From an uncultured Oscillibacter sp. (GTDB lineage: Bacteria > Bacillota > Clostridia > Oscillospirales > Oscillospiraceae): 64,000 nt of DNA. This document shows positions 7,587 to 15,356 of the stretch, in pieces. A program made the translations under genes and the position numbers. Location of the stretch: positions 1 to 64,000 of the forward strand of contig CAJTZL010000002.1 of assembly GCA_910583695.1 (NCBI GenBank), read 5' to 3'. The notes under the pieces are model-generated. The model did no database searches and was not told the DNA's origin. It was given only the letters and a program-made list of their open reading frames with translations. Numbering within the stretch: the stretch's first letter is position 1; every line of letters starts with the position of its first letter.

Positions 7587-7615
7587 TTTACATTCTCCCG
7601 CAAAACAGGTATGAT
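7587..7615 (+). promoter_or_regulatory. Promoter of the RluA-family gene
   Basis: TTTACA, 17 bases, TATGAT, ending 27 bases upstream of the ATG. It rules out the long in-frame extension of the reading frame upstream of 7643. Confidence 0.72.
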
Positions 7616-7642
7616 GAACAAAACACACTCAGGAGGTCCGCC

Positions 7643-8614
7643 ATGCGGGAGCTCACCATCGGAAAAAACGACGCCGGACAGCGTCTGGACCGTTTTGTCG
7701 CCAAGAACCTGCCTCTTCTCCCCCCTGCCCTGCTGCAAAAGTACATCCGCCTTAAGCGGGTGAAGGTCAACGGAAAGGGCTCCAAGCGGGACGCCCGCCT
7801 CCAGGCAGGGGATGTCCTACAATTATATATCAACGACGAGTTCTTTGACAAGCCCAAAGAGGAAAATCTCTTCCTCTCCATCTTCCAGCCCAGGCTCAGC
7901 ATCGTCTATGAGGACGAAAATCTGCTCCTGGCGGACAAGCGGCCCGGGCTGGTGGTCCATGCCGACGAGACGGAAAAGGTCAACACCCTCATCAACCATA
8001 TCCAGGCCTATCTCTATCAGAAGCGGGAGTGGAGCCCCCGGGATGAAAACGCCTTCGCTCCGGCCCTTTGCAACCGCATTGATCGGAACACTGGGGGCAT
8101 CGTCATCGCCGCGAAAAATGCGGAGACCCTGCGGGTGCTCAACGAGAAAATCCGGGCCCACGAGCTGGAGAAATCCTATCTCTGCGTGACGGTCGGCCGC
8201 CCCCGGCCTCCGGAGGGGAAGATCGAGGGATTTTTATTAAAGGATGAGGGGAAAAAGCAGGTGGCCTTTTACCGCCATCCCGTCCCCGGCGGGAAGTCCG
8301 CCGCCACGCTGTACAAAACCCTGGAGACCCGGGGGGAGCTGTCCCTGGTGGAGTGCCGGTTATTGACGGGGCGGACCCACCAGATTCGGGTATCCATGGC
8401 GGAGATCGGGTGCCCCCTGCTGGGAGACGGGAAGTATGGGAACGGTACCGCAAACCGGAAGTATCACGAGACCCGGCAGGCGCTGTATGCCTACAAGCTG
8501 GGGTTTGTATTTCCCACTGACGCGGGGGTGCTGAACTACCTGCGGGGGCGGGAGTTTACGGTGGAGGACGTACCGTTTCGGGAGAAATACTTCTCCAGAG
8601 TCCCTCAGCCATGA
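7643..8614 (+). CDS. RluA-family pseudouridine synthase
   Basis: Isomerises uridine to pseudouridine in rRNA or tRNA. The 323-residue protein starts at the ATG behind CAGGAGG at 7630-7636. An S4 RNA-binding domain covers residues 1-75 (GQRLDRFVAKNLP, KYIRLKRVKVNGK). The catalytic domain has RIDRNTGGIVIAAK near residues 143-156, the family's catalytic aspartate motif (usually HRLDxxTSG, here with two substitutions), and the later motif LLTGRTHQIRVSMAEIG with GDGKYG. The exact target (RluC-, RluD- or YjbO-type) cannot be told from sequence alone. It is a single-gene transcription unit. Confidence 0.92.
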   Translation: MRELTIGKNDAGQRLDRFVAKNLPLLPPALLQKYIRLKRVKVNGKGSKRDARLQAGDVLQLYINDEFFDKPKEENLFLSIFQPRLSIVYEDENLLLADKRPGLVVHADETEKVNTLINHIQAYLYQKREWSPRDENAFAPALCNRIDRNTGGIVIAAKNAETLRVLNEKIRAHELEKSYLCVTVGRPRPPEGKIEGFLLKDEGKKQVAFYRHPVPGGKSAATLYKTLETRGELSLVECRLLTGRTHQIRVSMAEIGCPLLGDGKYGNGTANRKYHETRQALYAYKLGFVFPTDAGVLNYLRGREFTVEDVPFREKYFSRVPQP

Positions 8615-8638
8615 TGATGGCTGGGCAATGCCCCCCCC

Positions 8639-8674
8639 ATTCTCTCTTTTTCTTTCAAAAGAAAAAGAGAGAAT
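8639..8674. terminator. Perfect 17-bp inverted repeat, bidirectional terminator
   Basis: ATTCTCTCTTTTTCTTT at 8639-8655 is perfectly repeated in inverted form at 8658-8674 with a 2-base loop. The arms are T-rich and A-rich, so a transcript in either direction forms a long hairpin. It ends the pseudouridine synthase transcript. Confidence 0.7.
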
Positions 8675-8927
8675 GCGCCGTGCACGGTGGAAGAGAGAAA
8701 AAGAAATACGTCCCCGCGGGGGGACGAGAGACGGGGGGACGCGCTGGGCGTACCCCCGTTTTTTCGCAGGTCTTCGGGCCGCGGCGTGGTGCGGGCGGGA
8801 GTTTGGGTGGTTGATGCATGGATGGTCCTTCCGTCCTCGCTGCCGCTAAGCTGGCGCTTGGGGAAGAAACTGCTCCTGTGGGGCCTGACCCCCAGGTCAG
8901 GCCATTTCCCTGGCCCGGCTTTCGCCC
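8675..8927. other. Non-coding stretch with a dispersed repeat
   Basis: No credible gene is seen in this interval between convergent genes. It holds a 22-bp motif at 8712-8733 that recurs with one mismatch at 31309-31330, then GC-rich sequence of no recognised function. Confidence 0.5.
8712..8733. repeat. Dispersed 22-bp repeat, copy 1
   Basis: CCCCGC, one variable base, then GGGGGACGAGAGACG. The copy at 31309-31330 differs only at the seventh base. Both copies lie just after gene ends and next to a strong hairpin. Confidence 0.65.
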
Positions 8928-9230
8928 TCACTCAATGCCCAGCGCCGCCAGGGCGTCCCGGGTTCCCCGCCAAGTTTCCAGAAGGGCGGCGTGGCGGGCG
9001 CGGCCCGCCTCCGTCAGGCGGTAGTATTTCCGGACCGGGCCGCCGGAGGTCTCCCCCTGGTAGCGCTCCGTGATCCCCTCCCGGCAGAGCCCCCGGAGAA
9101 TGGCGTAAATCGCGCTCTCCTGGGTGTCCGGAAACACCCCGTGGAGCTGGCGCAGAAGCTCGTAGCCGTACTGGTCCCCCTGGACCATCAGGTGGAGAAG
9201 GCAGAGCTCCAAGAGGTCCTTTTTCAGCAT
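8928..9230 (-). CDS. PadR family transcriptional regulator
   Basis: A 100-residue winged-helix repressor. It has the PadR core MLKKDLLELCLLHLMVQGDQ, YGYELLRQL, TQESAIYAILRGLCREG, and the wing with GGPVRKYYRLTEAG. The start at 9230 overlaps the upstream membrane gene (ATGCTGA), so the reading frame's longer form is not used. It is the last gene of a three-gene operon with a membrane protein and a HAAS-domain protein; usually padR comes first in such modules. PadR proteins bind their own promoter, and two similar dyads flank the promoter at 10070-10098. Confidence 0.9.
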   Translation of the reverse strand: MLKKDLLELCLLHLMVQGDQYGYELLRQLHGVFPDTQESAIYAILRGLCREGITERYQGETSGGPVRKYYRLTEAGRARHAALLETWRGTRDALAALGIE

Positions 9231-9613
9231 AGGGACACCGCCGTTCCGATGAGTCCCGCAAGGGTGATGAACACAAGCCGTATCCAATAGGGGCCCTGCC
9301 AGTATCCGTCGGTCAGATTCATGCTGGTAAAAATCTGCCACAAAAAGCTGTTCAGCACAGCTCCCGTCAGCCCCCATATATACATGGCCCGCCAGCGGCG
9401 GTCCTCCAGGCGGGATTTGATAAGGCCAGCCATTCCCGCCGCTCCCCCAATCAGAAGGTTCAAACAGGTAATCAGGCGCACGGTCCAGATCATATCTGGA
9501 AACAGGAAATCGACCACATCAAAGCGCTCCGTCAGAATGACCCAAAACAGAAACCACACCCAGACGAATCCCAGGAGCACAAGGGCGAAGACCGGAAGAG
9601 TCCTTTTGGACAA
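9224..9613 (-). CDS. Four-helix membrane protein of the PadR/HAAS module
   Basis: A 129-residue integral membrane protein with four predicted segments: LPVFALVLLGFVWVWFLFWV, LITCLNLLIGGAAGMAGL, WGLTGAVLNSFLWQIF and LVFITLAGLIGTAVSL. I do not recognise the family. It lies 30 bases after the HAAS gene, and its stop overlaps the padR start. Position suggests it works with the HAAS-domain protein at the membrane, possibly in envelope stress sensing; that is inference from context only. Confidence 0.75.
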   Translation of the reverse strand: MSKRTLPVFALVLLGFVWVWFLFWVILTERFDVVDFLFPDMIWTVRLITCLNLLIGGAAGMAGLIKSRLEDRRWRAMYIWGLTGAVLNSFLWQIFTSMNLTDGYWQGPYWIRLVFITLAGLIGTAVSLC

Positions 9614-9643
9614 GGCCCGCCCTTTTCCTCCGTTCCGCTGAAA

Positions 9644-10018
9644 CTAGACCAGCGGCAGCACAATCCCCAGAGGGAACAGCGGCATAGAGAGCCGGGCGAT
9701 GGTCCCGTTGCTGTTCCAGAACATATGAGACATCCCAGACAGCCAAACCGACAGGGACAATCCCTCTAAAGTCGAGTCAACCGCTGGCAGAAGCACACAG
9801 GCCGACAAAATGAGAAATACCGCCAGCCACTTTCGGTAGGCCTTCGGCTGGGCCAGCTGCTTTATCGCCGCCCGGGGCGTTCCCAGGTCCCGCCGGAGCT
9901 CTTCCTCGCTCCGGCCCGCCACGATCTCCCGGTAGTCCTCCAAAACCTCCGCCGCCTCCGCCGGAGGCAGATACCACCTTGCCGCCCGGCTCAGCCGGGA
10001 GAGATAATCCCGCCGCAT
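9644..10018 (-). CDS. HAAS/DUF1700-type signalling protein
   Basis: A 124-residue protein. The N-terminal 60 residues form a HAAS-like helical domain (YLSRLSRAARWYLPPAEAAEVLEDYREIV, then LRRDLGTPRAAIKQLAQP), the same layout as DUF1700 proteins paired with PadR regulators. It is followed by one or two hydrophobic segments (WLAVFLILSACVLL; LSMPLFPLGIVLPLV). It heads the operon and lies directly downstream of a promoter flanked by two similar dyads. Such proteins are thought to act as membrane-bound partners of PadR; the ligand is unknown. Confidence 0.82.
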   Translation of the reverse strand: MRRDYLSRLSRAARWYLPPAEAAEVLEDYREIVAGRSEEELRRDLGTPRAAIKQLAQPKAYRKWLAVFLILSACVLLPAVDSTLEGLSLSVWLSGMSHMFWNSNGTIARLSMPLFPLGIVLPLV

Positions 10019-10037
10019 AAAACCGCCCCTTTCGGCA

Positions 10038-10058
10038 CTACTGTAAATTTATCAGTAG
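10038..10058. promoter_or_regulatory. Candidate PadR operator, site 1
   Basis: Dyad CTACTG-N9-CAGTAG, located just downstream of the -10 box of the minus-strand promoter at 10070-10098. A second, similar site is at 10104-10124. Confidence 0.65.
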
Positions 10059-10069
10059 CTGTTTGCATC

Positions 10070-10098
10070 AGTATACTTCCCCACCCCGGAAAAGTCAA
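10070..10098 (-). promoter_or_regulatory. Promoter of the HAAS-membrane protein-PadR operon
   Basis: Minus strand TTGACT, 17 bases, TATACT. It is bracketed by the two candidate PadR dyads at 10038-10058 and 10104-10124. Confidence 0.8.
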
Positions 10099-10103
10099 TA
10101 GGA

Positions 10104-10124
10104 CTACTGTAAAAAAATCAATAG
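10104..10124. promoter_or_regulatory. Candidate PadR operator, site 2
   Basis: CTACTG-N9-CAATAG, the same layout as site 1 with one changed base in the right arm, and both are followed by CTG. It lies just upstream of the -35 box of the minus-strand operon and 20 bases from the -35 of the divergent pot promoter, so it could influence both. Confidence 0.6.
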
Positions 10125-10143
10125 CTGCCGCCCAACAATTCCC

Positions 10144-10172
10144 TTGACATTTTGAAACGCTTCCGTTATCAT
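10144..10172 (+). promoter_or_regulatory. Promoter of the potABCD operon
   Basis: TTGACA, 17 bases, TATCAT. Transcription should start near 10179, leaving a leader of about 95 bases before potA. Confidence 0.78.
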
Positions 10173-10274
10173 GCAGGTATCGCTGAATTTCGACGGGAAG
10201 TCAAAACTCAACCGAGAGAAAACCAACAGAGAAAAGAGGCTGAAAAATTTCTTCTAAGGAATGGGGGAGGATAC

Positions 10275-11435
10275 ATGTCCAAAGAGTTGATTCGCCTGCG
10301 GGATCTCTGCATGGCGTACGACGACGAGCTGGTTCTCGATCACTTAAACCTGTATATCAATGACAAGGAGTTCCTCACACTGTTAGGGCCCAGCGGGTGC
10401 GGCAAAACCACCACGCTGCGGATTATCGGCGGCTTCACGACACCACTGTCGGGAGACGTCCTCTTCGACGGTGTGAGGATCAATGATGTCCCGCCCTACA
10501 AGCGGCAGATCAACACGGTGTTCCAGAAGTACGCGCTTTTCCCGCACCTGAACGTCTTTGAGAACGTCGCCTTTGGCCTGCGGATGCAGCGAAGGCCGGA
10601 CCCTTCGGACCCCAAGCGCAAGAGCAGGCTCCCGGAGGAGGAAATCCGGCAGCGGGTTCTGGAGATGCTGGAGGCCGTGAGTCTCAAGGGCTTTGAAAAC
10701 CGGCGGACCGACGCCCTCTCCGGCGGCCAGCAGCAGCGGGTGGCCATCGCCCGGGCGCTGGTAAACCGGCCCAAGGTACTGCTTCTGGACGAGCCGCTGG
10801 GGGCCCTGGATCTGAAGCTCCGAAAGGACATGCAGATTGAGCTCAAACGCATCCAGCAGCAGGTGGGCATCACCTTTATATATGTCACCCACGATCAGGA
10901 GGAAGCCCTGACCATGTCCGACACCATTGTGGTCATGGATAAGGGCTCCATTCAGCAGATTGGCACACCCGAGGATATTTACAACGAACCGAAGAACGCC
11001 TTTGTGGCGGACTTCATCGGCGAATCCAACATCATCGACGGCGTCATGGTCCAGGACAAACTGGTCCAGATGTACGGCCGCCAGTTCCCCTGCCTGGACG
11101 GGGGCTTTTCCGAAAACGAGCCGGTGGACGTGGTCATCCGGCCTGAGGACATCGACATCGTCCCCGTGGAGCAGGGCCAATTGACGGGCACCGTCACCAA
11201 CGTCACCTTCAAGGGGATGCAGTACGATATCATTGTGGACTTCCGGGGCTTCAAGTGGTTGATTCAAACCACGGACCACTCCCCCGTGGGGGCCCGCATC
11301 GGCATCAAAATCGACCCCGACGGCATCCATGTCATGAAAAAGAGCCGGTACTCCGGCCTGTACGGCGACTACTCCTCCTTCTCCGACGAGTACGACGAAC
11401 TGGACGCGGCGGAGGTGGACGGCGATGAAACCTAA
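10275..11435 (+). CDS. potA: Spermidine/putrescine ABC transporter ATPase PotA
   Basis: Hydrolyses ATP to drive polyamine import through PotB and PotC. The start at 10275 follows GGGGGAGG; the longer in-frame extension overlaps the promoter. The 386-residue protein has Walker A GPSGCGKTTT near residues 39-48, the signature LSGGQQQRVAIARAL, Walker B LLLDEPLGALD, the H-loop VTHDQ, and a C-terminal TOBE-type regulatory domain (VDVVIRPEDIDIVP). The acidic C-terminal tail is a little longer than usual. The stop overlaps potB by 11 bases, so the two are translationally coupled. Confidence 0.95.
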   Translation: MSKELIRLRDLCMAYDDELVLDHLNLYINDKEFLTLLGPSGCGKTTTLRIIGGFTTPLSGDVLFDGVRINDVPPYKRQINTVFQKYALFPHLNVFENVAFGLRMQRRPDPSDPKRKSRLPEEEIRQRVLEMLEAVSLKGFENRRTDALSGGQQQRVAIARALVNRPKVLLLDEPLGALDLKLRKDMQIELKRIQQQVGITFIYVTHDQEEALTMSDTIVVMDKGSIQQIGTPEDIYNEPKNAFVADFIGESNIIDGVMVQDKLVQMYGRQFPCLDGGFSENEPVDVVIRPEDIDIVPVEQGQLTGTVTNVTFKGMQYDIIVDFRGFKWLIQTTDHSPVGARIGIKIDPDGIHVMKKSRYSGLYGDYSSFSDEYDELDAAEVDGDET

Positions 11436-12279
11436 GCTCTCCCGCTTCGCCATCCCCTATGTCGTCTGGATGGCCCTGTTTGTGGTGGCCCCCATCGTGC
11501 TGGTGGTGGTCTACGCCTTTTCCAACGACCTGGGCGGCTTCACCCTGGAAAATTTCTCCAAGATGGGCACCTACGCCGTGGTCTTCGGCCGGTCCTTCAA
11601 GCTGGCCCTCATCGCCACCTTCGTCTGCCTTCTCATCGGCTACCCGGTGAGCTACCTGATGAGCCGGGAGGGGGAGAAATTCCAGCGGGCAGCCATGGTG
11701 CTCATCATGCTGCCCATGTGGATCAACTTCCTGCTGCGGACCTACTCCTGGATGTCCATCCTGGAGAACAACGGGCTTTTGAATCAAATCTTTCAGAAGA
11801 CCGGCTTCCTGAACCTGTACAACGGAATCTTCGGAACCAATCTGGAGTACTTCCCCATGATGAACACCCAGGGGGCGGTGGTGCTGGGCATGGTGTACAA
11901 CTACCTGCCCTTCATGATTCTGCCCATCTACTCCGTCATCGTCAAGCTGGACGGCTCCCTGGTGGAGGCCGCCCGGGACCTGGGGGCGGACGGCGTGAAC
12001 GTCTTCCGCCGGGTCGTCCTGCCCCTTTCCCTGCCGGGGGTCCTCTCCGGCATCACCATGGTCTTCGTCCCCTCCGTCTCCACCTTTGCCATCAGCAAGA
12101 TGCTGGGGGGCGGCACGGAACTTCTTCTGGGGGACCTGATTGAACAGCAGTTCCTGGGCGGGGCCTACAATCCCCAACTGGGAGCCGCCATCTCTCTGGT
12201 GATGATGGTCATCGTCGTCGTCTGCATGGTGGTCATGAACCGCTTCGGCGAGGGCGAGGAACAGGCGGTGATCCTATGA
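11425..12279 (+). CDS. potB: Spermidine/putrescine ABC transporter permease PotB
   Basis: A 284-residue inner-membrane subunit with about six transmembrane helices. The EAA loop that docks onto the ATPase reads VEAARDLGADGVNVFRRVVLPLS-type sequence near residues 185-205, followed by the typical LPGVLSGI. The N-terminal stretch FAIPYVVWMALFVVAPIVLVV is a membrane segment, as in known PotB proteins. It overlaps potA at its start and potCD at its end (four bases). Confidence 0.94.
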   Translation: MKPKLSRFAIPYVVWMALFVVAPIVLVVVYAFSNDLGGFTLENFSKMGTYAVVFGRSFKLALIATFVCLLIGYPVSYLMSREGEKFQRAAMVLIMLPMWINFLLRTYSWMSILENNGLLNQIFQKTGFLNLYNGIFGTNLEYFPMMNTQGAVVLGMVYNYLPFMILPIYSVIVKLDGSLVEAARDLGADGVNVFRRVVLPLSLPGVLSGITMVFVPSVSTFAISKMLGGGTELLLGDLIEQQFLGGAYNPQLGAAISLVMMVIVVVCMVVMNRFGEGEEQAVIL

Positions 12280-14264
12280 AGAGAGGAAACCGCCTGGGCA
12301 GCCGGGCCCTGATGGCCCTGGTCTTCCTGTTTCTCTACGCACCGATTTTTCTGCTGATTGTCTTCTCCTTTAATAAAGGCAACAGCAACATCGTCTGGAC
12401 GGGCTTCTCCCTGGACTGGTACAAATCCCTGTTCCAGAACCGGCTGATCATGCGCAGCGTCTACACCACGCTCCTGGTCTCCCTGCTGGCAACCGCAATC
12501 GCCACAATAGCCGGAACCTTCGCCGCCATCGGCTTTTACAGCCTCCGGCGGCGGACCCGGACGGCGCTGAGCACAATCAACAGCATCCCCATGATGAACG
12601 CCGACATTGTGACGGGCGTGGCCATGTGCCTGTTTTTCGTGGCCTTTTTCACCTTCTGGGGGGATTTCTCCGTCTGGTTCAACGGCGTCCAGAGCGTTGT
12701 GGTCCTGCCGGAGCGGCTGACCCTGGGCTTCGGAACCCTGCTCATCGCCCACGTCACCTTCAACATCCCCTATGTGATTCTCTCCGTGGGCCCCAAGCTC
12801 CGGCAGATGGACAAGAATCTGGTGGACGCGGCTCAGGACCTGGGCTGTACCTGGATGCAGGCCTTTTGGAAAGTCATCCTGCCGGAAATCAAGCCCGGCA
12901 TCGCCTCCGGGGCCCTGACGGCCTTCACCATGAGCGTGGACGACTTCATCATCAGCTACTTCACCGCCGGGTCCTCCAGCTCCACCTTGGCCATGACCAT
13001 TTATGGCATGACCAAAAAGCGGGTGACGCCGGAGATCAACGCCATTTCCACCCTGCTCTTTGTGACGGTGCTGGTCCTGCTGGTCGTCGTGAACCTCCGG
13101 GAGGCTCGGGCGGAACGCACCGGCCAGGAGCGCCATCCCGTCTCCCGGAAGCTGACTCAGCTGCTGGATACCCCCAAGGGCCGCCTCTTCCGCCGGGGAG
13201 CTGCCGTGGTTCTGGCGGCCTCCTTCCTCACCGCCGTGGTTCTCCTCACCGGGGCCACCAACGCCCAGCCGGTGGTGAACGTGTGCAGCTGGGGCGAGTA
13301 TATTGAGGAGGACCTGATCACCCGGTTTGAAGAGGAAACAGGCATCATTGTCAACTACCAGACTGCCGAGAGCAACGAGGCCCTGTACTCCCTCCTCAAA
13401 AGCGGCGCGGGGGATTACGATGTCATTGTCCCCTCCGACTACATGATCTCCCAGCTCATTGAGGAGGATATGCTGGCGGAGCTGGACTACAGCCAGATTC
13501 CCAACTACGGCCTGATCTCAGACCGCTTCAAGGGCCTGACCTACGACCCGGAGGAGCGTTACAGCGTTCCCTACGCCTGGGGCACCGTGGGCATCATCTA
13601 CAATGCGGCCATGGTGGAAGAACCCATTACCAGCTGGTCCGCCATGTTCGACACGCAGTATGCCGGAAACGTGCTGATGTTCCGCAACTCCCGGGACGCC
13701 ATGGGCATCGCCCTGGCCTACCTGGGCTATTCCCTGAATACCACCGACGAGGCAGAGCTCCGGGAGGCCTTCCAGCTCCTCAAGGACGCCAAGGACCAGG
13801 GGGTATACCAATCCTTTGTCATGGACGAAATCTTCCAGAAGCTGGAGGGCGGAAACGCCGCCATCGGCGCGTATTATGCCGGGGACTACCTCACCATGCT
13901 GGAGAACAACGAGGACCTTGCCTTTGTGGTTCCGGAGGAGGGCTCCAACTGGTTCATGGACGCCATGTGCGTGCTGAAGGACGCTCCCCATTACAACGAG
14001 GCCATGGCCTGGATCAATTTCATCGCCTCCACGGAGGCGAACCTGGCCAACATGGATTATCTCTGGTACGCCTCCCCCAACCAGGAGGCTCTGGAGCAGT
14101 ATCCCGCCTACTACGAGGAGCTGTACGAGGAGGAGCTGGGCCAGGAAACCTATGACATCATCGCCGCGCCCCAGGAGGTGCTGGACCGCTGTGAGGCCTA
14201 TCTGGTCCTGCCCCTGGAGACCCGGAAGCTCTACAACGACCTGTGGACGGAGCTTGGAATTTGA
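12276..14264 (+). CDS. potCD: PotC-PotD fusion: permease joined to polyamine-binding protein
   Basis: A 662-residue single reading frame. Residues 1-275 are a PotC permease with six helices and the EAA loop VDAAQDLGCTWMQAFWKVIL. Residues about 306-328 form an extra membrane segment (AAVVLAASFLTAVVLLTGA). Residues 333-662 are a PotD-type periplasmic-fold binding protein, starting VVNVCSWGEYIEEDLI and containing VIVPSDYMISQL, PYAWGTVGIIYN and the C-terminal Trp/Asp ligand-site elements. The join gives the binding protein a membrane tether, taking the place of the lipoprotein anchor usual in monoderms. The fusion is known from other Firmicutes. No frameshift or separate start is visible between the parts. 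Confidence 0.93.
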   Translation: MKRGNRLGSRALMALVFLFLYAPIFLLIVFSFNKGNSNIVWTGFSLDWYKSLFQNRLIMRSVYTTLLVSLLATAIATIAGTFAAIGFYSLRRRTRTALSTINSIPMMNADIVTGVAMCLFFVAFFTFWGDFSVWFNGVQSVVVLPERLTLGFGTLLIAHVTFNIPYVILSVGPKLRQMDKNLVDAAQDLGCTWMQAFWKVILPEIKPGIASGALTAFTMSVDDFIISYFTAGSSSSTLAMTIYGMTKKRVTPEINAISTLLFVTVLVLLVVVNLREARAERTGQERHPVSRKLTQLLDTPKGRLFRRGAAVVLAASFLTAVVLLTGATNAQPVVNVCSWGEYIEEDLITRFEEETGIIVNYQTAESNEALYSLLKSGAGDYDVIVPSDYMISQLIEEDMLAELDYSQIPNYGLISDRFKGLTYDPEERYSVPYAWGTVGIIYNAAMVEEPITSWSAMFDTQYAGNVLMFRNSRDAMGIALAYLGYSLNTTDEAELREAFQLLKDAKDQGVYQSFVMDEIFQKLEGGNAAIGAYYAGDYLTMLENNEDLAFVVPEEGSNWFMDAMCVLKDAPHYNEAMAWINFIASTEANLANMDYLWYASPNQEALEQYPAYYEELYEEELGQETYDIIAAPQEVLDRCEAYLVLPLETRKLYNDLWTELGI

Positions 14265-14277
14265 GAGGAGCATTCTT

Positions 14278-14673
14278 ATGATTTTGATTGGAACCAAATG
14301 CCAGCTGGAACAGGCCGTCACCCGGGAACTCACCGCAGAGGCCGCCGGCTCCGGAGCTCTGCCAGTATTCGGCACGCCCTTCATGGCCGCCATGATGGAA
14401 AACGCCGCCATGACGGCCCTCCAATCCTTCCTGGAGGAGGGCCAGGGCAGTGTGGGCACCCATCTGGACATCTCCCACGACGCCCCCACCCCGGTGGGTA
14501 TGAAGGTCTATGCCGAGGCGGAAATCACCGCCGTGTCGGAAAACGGCCGGATGGTAGTCTTTCAGGTCTCAGCCTGGGACGAGAAGGGCCCCATCGGCAA
14601 GGGGAGCCACACCCGGGCCATCATCGGGAATGAGAAATTCCTGGCAAAGTGTAATTCCAAGCTGGACAAGTGA
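14278..14673 (+). CDS. Hotdog-fold thioesterase (FlK-like)
   Basis: A 131-residue cytoplasmic thioesterase similar to the fluoroacetyl-CoA thioesterase family and common short Firmicute homologues. The likely active-site region reads FGTPFMAAMMENAAM (Thr and Glu) and GTHLDISHDAPTPVG (His), the threonine-glutamate-histidine arrangement of that family. GAGAGGAG precedes the ATG at 14278. It sits 13 bases downstream of potCD on the same strand with no terminator between, so it is probably the last gene of the pot operon, though a functional link to polyamines is not evident. The natural acyl-CoA is unknown. Confidence 0.88.
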   Translation: MILIGTKCQLEQAVTRELTAEAAGSGALPVFGTPFMAAMMENAAMTALQSFLEEGQGSVGTHLDISHDAPTPVGMKVYAEAEITAVSENGRMVVFQVSAWDEKGPIGKGSHTRAIIGNEKFLAKCNSKLDK

Positions 14674-14682
14674 ATCCATCCA

Positions 14683-14717
14683 AAAGAGGCCCGGAGGACA
14701 TTCCTCCGGGCCTCTTT
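14683..14717. terminator. Bidirectional terminator between pot operon and ferritin
   Basis: A 15-bp perfect stem (AAAGAGGCCCGGAGG / CCTCCGGGCCTCTTT) with a 5-nt loop. It has T residues on the plus side and on the minus side, so it can end both convergent transcripts. Confidence 0.92.
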
Positions 14718-14735
14718 GTTTGCTTTTAACCAGAC

Positions 14736-15248
14736 TTACAGCACCAGGGACGGCGCGCTGTAGACGCGGCCCGCCAGCTCGCTGTTGAGCATGTACAGGC
14801 TCTTGGGGTCGGAACCGAAGAGCTCCATTTTGGAGATCAGGTCGTTGGCGTTGTCCTCCTCCTCGCCCTGCTCCTTAACGAACCAGTCCAGGAACTGCAT
14901 GGTGCGGAAGTCCTTCTCCTCGTAGGCGGCGGCGTAGATCGTATTGATGAGTCCGGTGACATAGAGCTCGTGCTCCAGCCCCGCCTTCAGCACAGTCATG
15001 TCGCTGTCCAGGACCTTGTCCGGCTGGGCAATGGCCCCCAGCGTAACCTTGGCATTGTTGTTGTGAAGGTACTGGTAGAAAAGCATGGCGTGGTCCCGCT
15101 CCTCCTGGGCCTGGATTTTATACCAGTTGGCGAAGCCGTCCAGTCCCCGGGCCTCAAAGTAGTTGGAGAAGTCCAGGTACAGATAGGCGGAGTAAAACTC
15201 CTTGTTGACCTGCTCGTTCAGCAGGGCGGCGACTTTCTCACTCAGCAT
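14736..15248 (-). CDS. ftnA: Ferritin
   Basis: Non-haem iron-storage protein that forms a 24-subunit shell and oxidises Fe(II). The 170-residue chain has every ferroxidase-centre residue of the bacterial FtnA type: Glu17, Tyr24, Glu50, His53, Glu94, Gln127 and Glu130. The start MLSEKVAALLNEQVNKEFYSAYLYL is typical; GAAGGGAG precedes the ATG. The gene stands alone, sharing a terminator with the convergent pot operon. No Fur-like box was recognised in the short leader. Confidence 0.96.
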   Translation of the reverse strand: MLSEKVAALLNEQVNKEFYSAYLYLDFSNYFEARGLDGFANWYKIQAQEERDHAMLFYQYLHNNNAKVTLGAIAQPDKVLDSDMTVLKAGLEHELYVTGLINTIYAAAYEEKDFRTMQFLDWFVKEQGEEEDNANDLISKMELFGSDPKSLYMLNSELAGRVYSAPSLVL

Positions 15249-15356
15249 AGTGGTTGCTCCCTTCGTTCAAGTTTCAAACAAGCTGATTGTACACCCATCC
15301 CGGCAAAAAGTCCATTGCAAAAGCACCCAAAAAAACCGAAAATTTTAGTCAAACCA

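Noticed and set aside
10152..10274. Upstream in-frame extension of potA
   Set aside because: It overlaps the predicted promoter spacer and -10 box; the ATG at 10275 has a strong binding site and the usual PotA start.
12276..14264. Frameshift joining potC and potD
   Set aside because: The linker encodes an in-frame helix without stop codons or internal ribosome binding site, so a true fusion is more likely.
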